NCBI GenBank assembly: GCA_036478895.1
Contig: JAZGEV010000100.1
Coordinates: 1-14,747 of the forward strand
Reading direction: 5' to 3'
Origin: S010-17 sp036478895
GTDB taxonomy: Bacteria; Bacteroidota; Bacteroidia; Flavobacteriales; Flavobacteriaceae
DNA: 14,747 nucleotides
The translations under genes and the position numbers were made by a program. Positions 1-6,465 of the stretch are shown here, in pieces. Numbering within the stretch: the first letter of the stretch is position 1; each line of letters begins with the position of its first letter. Below the pieces are notes generated by a model, which was not told where the DNA came from, ran no database searches, and was given only the letters and a program-made list of their open reading frames with translations.

Positions 1-1
1 T

Positions 2-901
2 AATGAAAAATACTTAGGACTCTTACGTGTTTCTCCTAAGCTATCAAATGCTATTATTAACTCTAGATTTGTCAAAAAAAATTTAAATATTACAACAGAA
101 CGTCAATTGCCAAATTTGCAAAAAAAATCATTTAAAAGTTGGCTTAAAAAACAAAAACCTTTAAGTCATAAGAATCAAAAATCAGTATATCTTTTTATAG
201 ATGAATTTACAAATAGTTATGATGTTTCAATTGGTATTGACACGTATGAGTTACTTGAGAAGCTAGGCTTTAACATACTAATTATCAACAATGTGTCTAG
301 TGGAAGGTCACAAATATCTAAAGGTTTTTTGAAAGAAGCTAAAGTGCTCGCAAATAAAAACATTAACTTATTTAAAGATGTTTTAAGTAATAATATGCCC
401 TTAATTGGTATTGAACCTTCTACAATATTAACGTTTAGAGATGAATATCTTCGTTTAGCAAATAACCTTGATTCTGCTAAAAAAGTGGCAAAATACACAT
501 TTACTATTGAAGAGTTTTTAGCTTCCGAAATAGCTTTAGGAAATATAAAATCCAATAAATTTACAAGCGAATATCAAACTATAAAAATTCATACACATTG
601 TCATCAAAAATCATTGTCGCAATCAAAAGCTACTTTTGACATGTTAAACATTCCAAAGAACTACTCTGTTAGTTTAATGAATACAGGTTGCTGTGGTATG
701 GCAGGCTCTTTTGGATATGAAAAAGAACATTACGCTATAAGTATGCAAATGGGAGAAAATTCTGTTTTTCCAAAAGTTCGAAATACAGATATTAAAACTA
801 TATTAGCAGTAGCAGGCACTAGTTGTAGACATCAAATTAAAGATGGCACAAAGCGAGAAAGTCAACATCCAATTAGTATTTTAAGAGATGCTTTGCTATA
901 A
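2..901 (+). CDS. FAD-linked oxidase / Fe-S oxidoreductase, C-terminal part (5' end outside window)
   Basis: The frame is open from the first bases of the window to the TAA at 899-901, so this is the last ~299 residues of a longer gene. The TTG at 107 is an internal codon, not a credible start. Visible are the cysteine-rich (CCG) domain motifs of the GlcF/LutA/GlpC-type Fe-S oxidoreductases: HTHCHQK (nt 590-610), NTGCCGMAGSFGYE (nt 680-721) and a final GTSCRHQI around nt 815-838. These normally bind a Fe-S cluster or pass electrons to heterodisulfide or quinone partners. The ending GTSCRHQI...HP...LRDAL resembles the tail of large fused proteins of the YdiJ type, which place an FAD-binding-4 domain and a 4Fe-4S ferredoxin domain ahead of this region. 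The substrate, a 2-hydroxy acid such as lactate, glycolate or 2-hydroxyglutarate, cannot be read from this part. The deaminase gene starts 40 bp downstream on the same strand, with no promoter or terminator seen between them. Confidence 0.85.
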   Translation, partial: NEKYLGLLRVSPKLSNAIINSRFVKKNLNITTERQLPNLQKKSFKSWLKKQKPLSHKNQKSVYLFIDEFTNSYDVSIGIDTYELLEKLGFNILIINNVSSGRSQISKGFLKEAKVLANKNINLFKDVLSNNMPLIGIEPSTILTFRDEYLRLANNLDSAKKVAKYTFTIEEFLASEIALGNIKSNKFTSEYQTIKIHTHCHQKSLSQSKATFDMLNIPKNYSVSLMNTGCCGMAGSFGYEKEHYAISMQMGENSVFPKVRNTDIKTILAVAGTSCRHQIKDGTKRESQHPISILRDALL

Positions 902-941
902 GAAATAATATGATTAATTTTATCATCTAAAAATAACGACA

Positions 942-1496
942 ATGTGTAATAATTTTAATAAAAAATTTATTGACGAAGCTGCAAAAGCTATGAGCGATAA
1001 TAATTTTGAACCTGTACCAAAAACTGATAGCCATTTATTTTTTATGAACGAAGCGGTAAATGCTGCAATTAACGGCATGAATGCAAACGAAGGCGGTCCT
1101 TTTGGTTGTATTGTAATAAAAGACGGTAAAATTATTGGGCGTGGAAATAATAAAGTAACATCTACAAATGACCCAACGGCGCATGCCGAAGTTACAGCAA
1201 TACGTGATGCATGTAAAAACTTGAATTCTTTTCAATTGGATGATTGCATAATCTACACAAGTTGTGAGCCTTGTCCAATGTGTTTAGGCGCAATTTATTG
1301 GGCTCGCCCAAAGAAAGTTTATTATGGTTCCAATCAGGCAGATGCTGCTAACATTGGTTTTGACGATCAGTTTATTTACGATGAAATTCCGTTACCATAT
1401 AATAAAAGAAGTATTCCTTTTGAACAATGTGAGCGAGAAACGGCTTTAAAACCTTTTCAGATTTGGAGTTCTAAAGAGGATAAAACTGATTATTGA
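942..1496 (+). CDS. guaD: Guanine deaminase-like nucleoside/base deaminase (CDA fold)
   Basis: A 184-residue zinc-dependent deaminase, probably converting guanine to xanthine and ammonia in the cytoplasm. The zinc motifs are complete: H81-A-E83 (catalytic Glu83) in PTAHAEVTAIRDAC, and C107-E-P-C110 in TSCEPCPMCLGAIYWARP. The segments GGPFG, TSNDPTAHAEVTAIR, LDDCI.YTSCEPCPMC and GFDDQFIYDEI closely follow my memory of Bacillus-type guanine deaminase. This favours guanine over the tRNA-adenosine deaminase TadA. Bacillus-type enzymes are about 155 residues, so the protein has ~34 extra N-terminal residues. Met35 (nt 1044) lines up with the usual start, and either start may be used. The gene lies 40 bp after the oxidoreductase, probably on one transcript. 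Its stop is 1 bp from the stop of the opposing GH114 gene. A general cytidine/adenosine-type deaminase is the alternative. Confidence 0.85.
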   Translation: MCNNFNKKFIDEAAKAMSDNNFEPVPKTDSHLFFMNEAVNAAINGMNANEGGPFGCIVIKDGKIIGRGNNKVTSTNDPTAHAEVTAIRDACKNLNSFQLDDCIIYTSCEPCPMCLGAIYWARPKKVYYGSNQADAANIGFDDQFIYDEIPLPYNKRSIPFEQCERETALKPFQIWSSKEDKTDY

Positions 1497-1497
1497 T

Positions 1498-2328
1498 TCA
1501 TTCGTTATAATGTACGTATTTTTCTAGATTAACATCTTCGCAAATGTAGGATAGATTTGCATTGTAAACCCCTTTGTATTCAGAGTAAACAGCATTACAA
1601 TTAACTTCATTATAATGATTTACAATCACTAGTTTACCAGCATCCAAAAATTCTTGCGCGCCTGCACTATTCCACCAATTCTTTTCATTGTTATAAGATT
1701 CATATAAAACACCATCAAAATTTAACGCATCGTTTGTCATGTTTTTTGCTAAACATTTTAAACCTTTTTCGTGTGCATAATCACATAGAGTATTAAAATA
1801 AGCAACACCTTCTGCTTCAGTGACCTGATAGCCATATTGAACTCTTAAATCATCATCATAAAACCAATCCATATTATCAAATTCAACCCAATCACAACCC
1901 CACAATGCAAGTTGATCTATACGAGCTTTCATGATATCTACAATACCCGTTGTTGTTGAGTTTACAAAATATTCACCTGCCCATTGACCCCAAACTATTG
2001 AAACTAAGTAAGGTTGTAGTTGTGAATAATCTGAACGCCAATCTTCTCCTGTACCAATACTTATATACCCACAAACTTCATTTCCGTTTGCTTTGATTGC
2101 ATTTATGCTTGAAACAACATCATCCATAAAAGGATCTAATAAAACAAAGGCGTTTCTTGCATTATCTAAAATGTTTGGAATTTTATCTTCTGCAAAATTT
2201 TCTTGGTATGCCTGATTGTATATTGCTTTTGCTGTCGATTCATTTTCATCTGAAGAATTATCATCATTGCAAGATGTTAATCCAATAATTAGAAAAATAG
2301 AAACTACTAATTTATAAGCTTTAATCAT
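1498..2328 (-). CDS. GH114-like (endo-alpha-1,4-polygalactosaminidase family) surface lipoprotein
   Basis: A 276-residue lipoprotein: signal peptide with lipobox LTSC (Cys20), then NDDNSSDENE, an acidic stretch that fits the Bacteroidota surface lipoprotein export signal. The rest looks like a TIM-barrel domain of the GH114 / TM1410 group. Recognisable pieces are the strand CGYISIG (residues 86-92), the acidic barrel motif WVEFDNMDWF (147-156), LAKN (193-196) and YESYN (209-213). Known GH114 enzymes cleave alpha-1,4-linked galactosamine polymers, using one Asp and one Glu. Asp151 and Glu210 are plausible counterparts here, by position only. It probably acts on an exopolysaccharide outside the cell. 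No SusC/SusD or other carbohydrate-utilisation genes are adjacent, so the substrate is open. A terminator lies between it and the upstream minus-strand gene, so it should have its own promoter in 2329-2390, but no good TAnnTTTG was found there. Confidence 0.75.
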   Translation of the reverse strand: MIKAYKLVVSIFLIIGLTSCNDDNSSDENESTAKAIYNQAYQENFAEDKIPNILDNARNAFVLLDPFMDDVVSSINAIKANGNEVCGYISIGTGEDWRSDYSQLQPYLVSIVWGQWAGEYFVNSTTTGIVDIMKARIDQLALWGCDWVEFDNMDWFYDDDLRVQYGYQVTEAEGVAYFNTLCDYAHEKGLKCLAKNMTNDALNFDGVLYESYNNEKNWWNSAGAQEFLDAGKLVIVNHYNEVNCNAVYSEYKGVYNANLSYICEDVNLEKYVHYNE

Positions 2329-2390
2329 TTTTATAATGGTATTGTTTTTTAATTAACGCACTACATAAATAAATATTGCTATCAAAATCC

Positions 2391-2433
2391 AAAAAAAAAG
2401 CCTTTAGTTATAAGTAACTAAAGGCTTTTTTTT
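2391..2433 (-). terminator. Intrinsic terminator after the FKBP/TSP3 gene
   Basis: A perfect 11-bp stem, GCCTTTAGTTA (2400-2410) pairing with TAACTAAAGGC (2415-2425), with loop TAAG. It is flanked by an A run (2391-2399) and a T run (2426-2433). Read on the minus strand it sits 18 bases past the stop of the FKBP gene and is followed by a U tract, the classic rho-independent form. The flanking A and T runs make it potentially bidirectional, but no plus-strand gene ends here. Confidence 0.9.
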
Positions 2434-2450
2434 GAATTTATTATATCTAA

Positions 2451-3425
2451 TTAATTGGCATCTAAATAATCTGGAATATCATCACCATCAGTATCTTTGG
2501 CATCGTCTGGGTTTCCATCTAAATTTGGATCAGAATTTTCATCAGCAGTTAAAATACCATCGCCATCGTCATCATTATCCAAGTAATTTGGTGTGTTATC
2601 GCCATCTGTATCTAAGGCGTCATTTGGGTTACCATCATTGTTTGGATCTGCATCTTCGTATACGGTTGATAGTTTATCGCCATCGTCATCAAAATCAATA
2701 AAATCTGGTGTTTCATCACCATCAGTATCGTCATTTTTAACAATTAGATCATTATTTAAATCTTCATAAACAGCTAATATACCATCTCTATCTGGATCAT
2801 TTCTTTTAACCATTGCCATTTCAATATGGAAAATAAGTGGAGAACTAGCAGGTATTAAAGATCTAGCACTTTCGCGATAAGCTAAACCAGATGGTAAAAA
2901 GAAAACGCCTTTACCTGTTTGATTGAAACTTATTGGTAATCCAATTTGAGATGTATTTACACCTTCATTATAACTTGGTAAAGCATAACTCCAACCAGGA
3001 ATTACACCACCGTAAAGATTTGCCCAAAAGTATGAATCGTTACTATCAAATATGGTTGCGTTTAATAATTGCCCTTTGTAATTTACATAAGCAGAATCTA
3101 TTAATAAAGGCGCTTCGCCAACACCAATAGGTGTGTTTTTAAGTAAATATATTTTATAATCAACATCACCATACTCAATATCTTTGGTGATCACTTGATT
3201 AATAAGTGGTGTTTCTCCATTTTCAATAGTATCTAGAATTCCAAAATTATCATTACCAGTTGGCGGTGTGTAAAAGTGCGTTTCTAAATACTCTCTAAGC
3301 AAATCATCATCAATTGTTGCTTGACCTAAATGGTCAAAAGGCGTAACTTCTGGCTCGTCTTTACTGCAAGCTGAAAAAAGGATTAAAAACAATGTAGTAA
3401 TTGCTAATATATGTTTGATGTTCAT
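2451..3425 (-). CDS. FKBP-type peptidyl-prolyl isomerase lipoprotein with C-terminal TSP3-like Ca-binding repeats
   Basis: A 324-residue protein. The signal peptide ends in the lipobox FSAC (Cys20), followed by SKDE, a good match to the K-(D/E)2 surface-export signal of Flavobacteriia, so it is probably a surface lipoprotein. Residues ~105-207 look like an FKBP domain: the core strand VNYKGQLLNATIFDSN and the closing LPSGLAYRES...IPASSPLIFHIEM are typical. FKBPs catalyse proline cis-trans isomerisation and assist folding of exported proteins. Residues 210-322 are an acidic Asp/Gly/Asn-rich region of thrombospondin type 3-like repeats (DPDRDG, DTDGD..PD..D, DDDGDG), expected to bind calcium. 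It belongs with other flavobacterial FKBP lipoproteins. The FKBP strands are divergent, so enzymatic activity is not certain. It is divergent from the TlpA gene across 122 bp, and its transcript ends at the hairpin 2391-2433. Confidence 0.85.
   Translation of the reverse strand: MNIKHILAITTLFLILFSACSKDEPEVTPFDHLGQATIDDDLLREYLETHFYTPPTGNDNFGILDTIENGETPLINQVITKDIEYGDVDYKIYLLKNTPIGVGEAPLLIDSAYVNYKGQLLNATIFDSNDSYFWANLYGGVIPGWSYALPSYNEGVNTSQIGLPISFNQTGKGVFFLPSGLAYRESARSLIPASSPLIFHIEMAMVKRNDPDRDGILAVYEDLNNDLIVKNDDTDGDETPDFIDFDDDGDKLSTVYEDADPNNDGNPNDALDTDGDNTPNYLDNDDDGDGILTADENSDPNLDGNPDDAKDTDGDDIPDYLDAN
2460..2798 (-). repeat. Acidic TSP3-like repeats, exact 39-residue period
   Basis: The C-terminal region of the FKBP lipoprotein contains the unit DTDGD-x2-P-[DN]-x2-D three times, beginning at residues 233, 272 and 311, so the period is exactly 39 residues (117 bp). 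Linker segments DPNNDGNPNDA and DPNLDGNPDDA also repeat with the same period. Asp side chains spaced as D-x-D-x-D-G are typical calcium ligands. The equal spacing suggests duplication of a 117-bp unit. Confidence 0.85.
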
Positions 3426-3535
3426 AATTTATAGTGTATTTTAAAGAAGCGCAATTTACAGTATTTATTTTAATAAGTTGTTGATAATTGCATTTTAACT
3501 TTTCTTTAATACTTCGAATAGTTATTGAATTTTAG

Positions 3536-3543
3536 TAAATTTG
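3536..3543 (+). promoter_or_regulatory. -7 promoter element TAAATTTG, 4 nt before the start codon
   Basis: TAAATTTG matches the Bacteroidota -7 consensus TAnnTTTG exactly and is separated from the ATG at 3548 by only CCTT. Transcription would start at about the A of the start codon, giving a leaderless mRNA. No convincing -33 TTG lies 19-21 bases upstream. In such AT-rich DNA the motif can occur by chance, so the support is its position. Confidence 0.5.
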
Positions 3544-3547
3544 CCTT

Positions 3548-4693
3548 ATGAAAAAACTACTTCTATTTATATTTATCTTATCAATTTTTCAATCGTGTAA
3601 TAAAAAAGAGAAAATTGAAAAAAAAGAACAAATTCCCATGGCTATAAATGGCTATGCATTTAAAGGATTTTTTAAAACAGATAAAGAGCAAGATGTTTTT
3701 CTACAAGAAAAGATAACGGCTAAAAAATTTAAAACTATTAAAACTAGTAAAGTAGTTAACAATTCCTTTTTATTTACTGGTAATGTTAGCACTGAGAAAA
3801 TTTATTATATTGCATTTAAAGGTTTAAAAGGGAAAATTCCTGTTATTGGAAATAATTTTGAAACCTTAATTTCTGTTAATCCAAATGAGATAGAAAAGTC
3901 AGTTATTAAAGGTTCTCCATTACAAACTAGTTTTGAAAATTACCAAAAAGAGATAAATCTTGCCAAGAATAAATTCGTGTTTAAATTGAATTATATTAAA
4001 TCACATCCAAATGAAGTATTGTCTACAATAATATTAAAAGGGATGTTGGGAAAATCTAAATGGCGATTGGGACAAAATAGAAAAGCTTATAAAACACTAT
4101 CGAGTAATTTGCAAAGTTCCCTTTTAGGTAAAGAGATAGATACGTACATAAAAACGAATGAACCAAAAGTTGAAAAAGAAGTAAGTGTCGCTGAATTAAG
4201 TTTAGATCCAAAAGTATCGGATGATGTTCCGGTAAAAATTATCGAAAAGAAAAAAACGGCAAGTATTACGCCTTACCGAAAAAAAGCGCCTAATTTTTAT
4301 GGAGAATCTATTAGTGGGAAAGATATTTCTTTAAAATCCATCATTCGTAATAAGAAAATTACTTTGATAGATTTTTGGGCAAGTTGGTGTGGTCCTTGTA
4401 GAAATCAAAATCCACATTTAAGAAAATTATACAAAAAGTACCACTCAAAAGGGTTTGAAATTGTTGGGGTTTCTGAAGATAAATATGCCGATATTAATAA
4501 ATGGAAAAATGCTGTTGCTAACGACCAATTGCCTTGGAAGCAAATTATTGATGATGGCAATAGAATTGCCAATATGTTTGGTGTTAAAGGGCTACCTCAT
4601 ACGGTTTTGTTAGATTCAAAAGGTGGAATTATTTTTGCTAAAAAATCAAGTTATACTATTGAAAAAGAATTAATACGTGTCTTTGGATTTTAA
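3548..4693 (+). CDS. TlpA/ResA-family thioredoxin lipoprotein with N-terminal DUF4369
   Basis: A 381-residue envelope thiol-disulfide oxidoreductase. The signal peptide ends at the lipobox FQSC (Cys17), followed by a lysine-rich NKKEKIEKKE with no clear surface-export signal, so it probably faces the periplasm. Residues ~34-135 fit DUF4369, a beta-rich domain often found before thioredoxin domains in Bacteroidota: GYAFKGFF, then V.NNSFLFTGNV, then a GSPLQTSF.NYQKE end. A linker of ~110 residues, partly helical, follows. The thioredoxin fold covers ~245-381, with the active site FWASWCGPC (W280, C281, C284) and the cis-proline in KGLPHTVLLD (Pro350). Family members reduce or isomerise disulfides, for example during cytochrome c maturation. 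No cytochrome gene is nearby, so the partner is unknown. The next gene starts 6 bp after the stop, so the two are almost certainly co-transcribed. Confidence 0.88.
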   Translation: MKKLLLFIFILSIFQSCNKKEKIEKKEQIPMAINGYAFKGFFKTDKEQDVFLQEKITAKKFKTIKTSKVVNNSFLFTGNVSTEKIYYIAFKGLKGKIPVIGNNFETLISVNPNEIEKSVIKGSPLQTSFENYQKEINLAKNKFVFKLNYIKSHPNEVLSTIILKGMLGKSKWRLGQNRKAYKTLSSNLQSSLLGKEIDTYIKTNEPKVEKEVSVAELSLDPKVSDDVPVKIIEKKKTASITPYRKKAPNFYGESISGKDISLKSIIRNKKITLIDFWASWCGPCRNQNPHLRKLYKKYHSKGFEIVGVSEDKYADINKWKNAVANDQLPWKQIIDDGNRIANMFGVKGLPHTVLLDSKGGIIFAKKSSYTIEKELIRVFGF

Positions 4694-4698
4694 GAGAC

Positions 4699-6033
4699 AT
4701 GAAAAAGAAATTACTTTTGCTGCTTTTGATTATAACAAGTTTGTTAATTGCTTTGTATTTTTATAGATATAAAAGCGTAAACATTATAAAGAATCATTTT
4801 CCAGAGAATACAAAAGCAGTAGTTTCTATCAATTTAAGACAATTAGAAAATAAAATCTTTTGGGATGTTTTGTCCAATCCTAGCTTATACCTTTCTAGTA
4901 AACCAAAGAAGAAAAGTAATAACGATGCTCCTAAATCTAAAAAATCATTTAACTTTTTTAAAAATGTTACTATTCCAAAAAACATTCAGTTTTATTCTCA
5001 AAAAGAAGATTTAGATGAATGGTATAGTTCAATTATTACTATTAAAAAAAATATTAATTTAGAGCAATTTCTTATTGATAAAGGGTTTGTTCAAGAAAAA
5101 TCAAACTCTAATTTTAATGTATTCCGAAAAAAGGCAATAGCTGTTATTATAAATTCTAACAAAGTTATCTTATCAATTCTTCCTGAAAATAATACAATAA
5201 CTTTAAAAAATTTATTTTTAACAAAGAAATTAGTAAATGCCAAATCTAAAATAATCAAAAAACTTAAATCTAATAAAAATGATTTATTATTTGTTTCAGA
5301 TAATGAGATGATTAAGTTGAATTTCTTGAATGGTGAAATTGATTTTGGAGGAAATATGAATTTAGATTTTCTATCATCACAAAAAAACAGCATCTCTCCT
5401 ACTTCAACACTTACTTTTAATTGTAATATTAATAAGGAAAGTGATTTTATAAAAAAAGCAATTCAAGCAATTAACAAAACCAAGTTTACTAAATTAGCTC
5501 AATTGAATTTTGACACCATCTATAAGCATTGGAATGGGACAATGCAGTTTAATTTAAAGGAATTTACTACAAAAATAGACAACATCAAAACCTATGAATA
5601 TGATGATGACTTTAATCAAACCGAAGTAACTTCTACACAAAAAATAGCCATACCTAGTTTCGATTTAAGCTTAAATACAACTAAAAATCTTTTGCCTTAT
5701 TTTAAACAACAAAATACAATTACAGATATAGAAAATAAAACAATTTTCAAGCAAATTCCGCTAATAGAAACACAAATTATAGCAACCGATAGCTTACTTA
5801 GCCTGTTCTCCACTACAAAATCTAAAGCTATTAAAACAGAGACTTTAAGTAAGTTATTCATTCAGTTTTCTGCTTTTTCTTATCGAAAATATACAAAAGG
5901 CACAATATATCATATTTCTAATACTGAAAAAATTGATTATTTTAATTTTGCAATATCTAAAAATGATAATATCTATGGTACTGTAAAAATGATGGGTAAA
6001 TCACGCAATTCTTTTGCTCAACTAATTAAATAA
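4699..6033 (+). CDS. Uncharacterised single-pass membrane-anchored envelope protein
   Basis: A 444-residue protein I do not recognise as a named family. It opens with MKKK and a strongly hydrophobic segment (residues 4-21, rich in Leu and Ile) ending in YFYRYK, an uncleaved anchor or signal peptide without a lipobox cysteine. The rest appears soluble and extracytoplasmic. Residues 33-49 read HFPENTKAVVSINLRQL, reminiscent of the start of the DUF3352/DUF4836-type proteins found in bacterial envelopes. That likeness is short and only suggestive. The protein is unusually rich in Lys, Asn, Ile and Phe. A KPKKKSNN...PKSKKS basic stretch lies near residues 69-83. It contains no obvious catalytic motif and no CxxC. 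The gene starts 6 bp after the TlpA-type gene and shares its transcript, so a role in the same envelope redox or folding process is a guess from context. Confidence 0.7.
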   Translation: MKKKLLLLLLIITSLLIALYFYRYKSVNIIKNHFPENTKAVVSINLRQLENKIFWDVLSNPSLYLSSKPKKKSNNDAPKSKKSFNFFKNVTIPKNIQFYSQKEDLDEWYSSIITIKKNINLEQFLIDKGFVQEKSNSNFNVFRKKAIAVIINSNKVILSILPENNTITLKNLFLTKKLVNAKSKIIKKLKSNKNDLLFVSDNEMIKLNFLNGEIDFGGNMNLDFLSSQKNSISPTSTLTFNCNINKESDFIKKAIQAINKTKFTKLAQLNFDTIYKHWNGTMQFNLKEFTTKIDNIKTYEYDDDFNQTEVTSTQKIAIPSFDLSLNTTKNLLPYFKQQNTITDIENKTIFKQIPLIETQIIATDSLLSLFSTTKSKAIKTETLSKLFIQFSAFSYRKYTKGTIYHISNTEKIDYFNFAISKNDNIYGTVKMMGKSRNSFAQLIK

Positions 6034-6411
6034 CAAGGATGATTTAGAACAAGAAAAGCTAAAAATATCAAAATTCAACTTCCGATTTATAATTTCATCA
6101 AGTATTTATATATTGCTTAATGTGTTTCTTACGCATCAATATTTCACTACAACATATTACGAATCTATACTATTATTCACCTCATTTGAATTGTATTTTT
6201 GGGTTTTAGGGAGTATGAATTATTACACTATTTAAATGTATATATTAAATTATTAGGCATCTCTCTTTTTAGGACTTTAATTGGCTACTACTCTATTTAT
6301 ATTAATGAAAATAAAAGTTTTTCAATTGGTGTAAGTGAAATAGCTTTATGTTTTCTGGTAAAGTATAAAGTATTACGCTATTCTTATAAAAGAATTTCTG
6401 CTAAATTCTAA
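6026..6411 (+). pseudogene. Possible frameshifted remnant of a small membrane protein gene (fills the 6034-6465 gap)
   Basis: The 432 bases between the preceding gene and fumC hold no intact gene with a good start. One frame is open from 6026 to the TAA at 6233-6235 and reads like a membrane protein (ISKFNFRFIISSSIYILLN, then LLFTSFELYFWVLG). The frame one base behind it is open from 6190 to the TAA at 6409-6411 and continues in the same style (IKLLGISLFRTLIGYYSIY, then SIGVSEIALCFLVKYK). The two overlap around the T and G runs at 6196-6211. A single indel there would give one protein of roughly 125 residues with several membrane segments. The first frame has no ATG start. The nearby ATG at 6039 reaches a stop after two codons. 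The family is not recognised. AT-rich noncoding DNA that happens to be open is the alternative. Confidence 0.35.
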
Positions 6412-6431
6412 TATCATATCTCTTGTTTTAG

Positions 6432-6439
6432 TAACTTTG
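6432..6439 (+). promoter_or_regulatory. -7 promoter element TAACTTTG for fumC
   Basis: TAACTTTG is an exact match to TAnnTTTG, 26 bases before the fumC ATG at 6466, giving a leader of about 22 bases. The leader is A-rich (AAACAAACAAAACAAATC) and has no Shine-Dalgarno sequence, as is usual in this phylum. A good -33 TTG at the expected spacing is not evident. Confidence 0.6.
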
Positions 6440-6465
6440 TATTCTCTAAACAAACAAAACAAATC

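Noticed and set aside
2432..2701. His/Tyr/Leu-rich open frame on the plus strand over the calcium repeats
   Set aside because: It is the antisense reading of the acidic Asp-rich repeats (GAT/GAC codons become ATC/GTC and CAT-type codons), not an independent gene.
6199..6411. Stand-alone 70-residue gene starting at TTG 6199
   Set aside because: There is no ATG or plausible initiation signal, and the similar sequence style just upstream in another frame fits a frameshifted remnant better.
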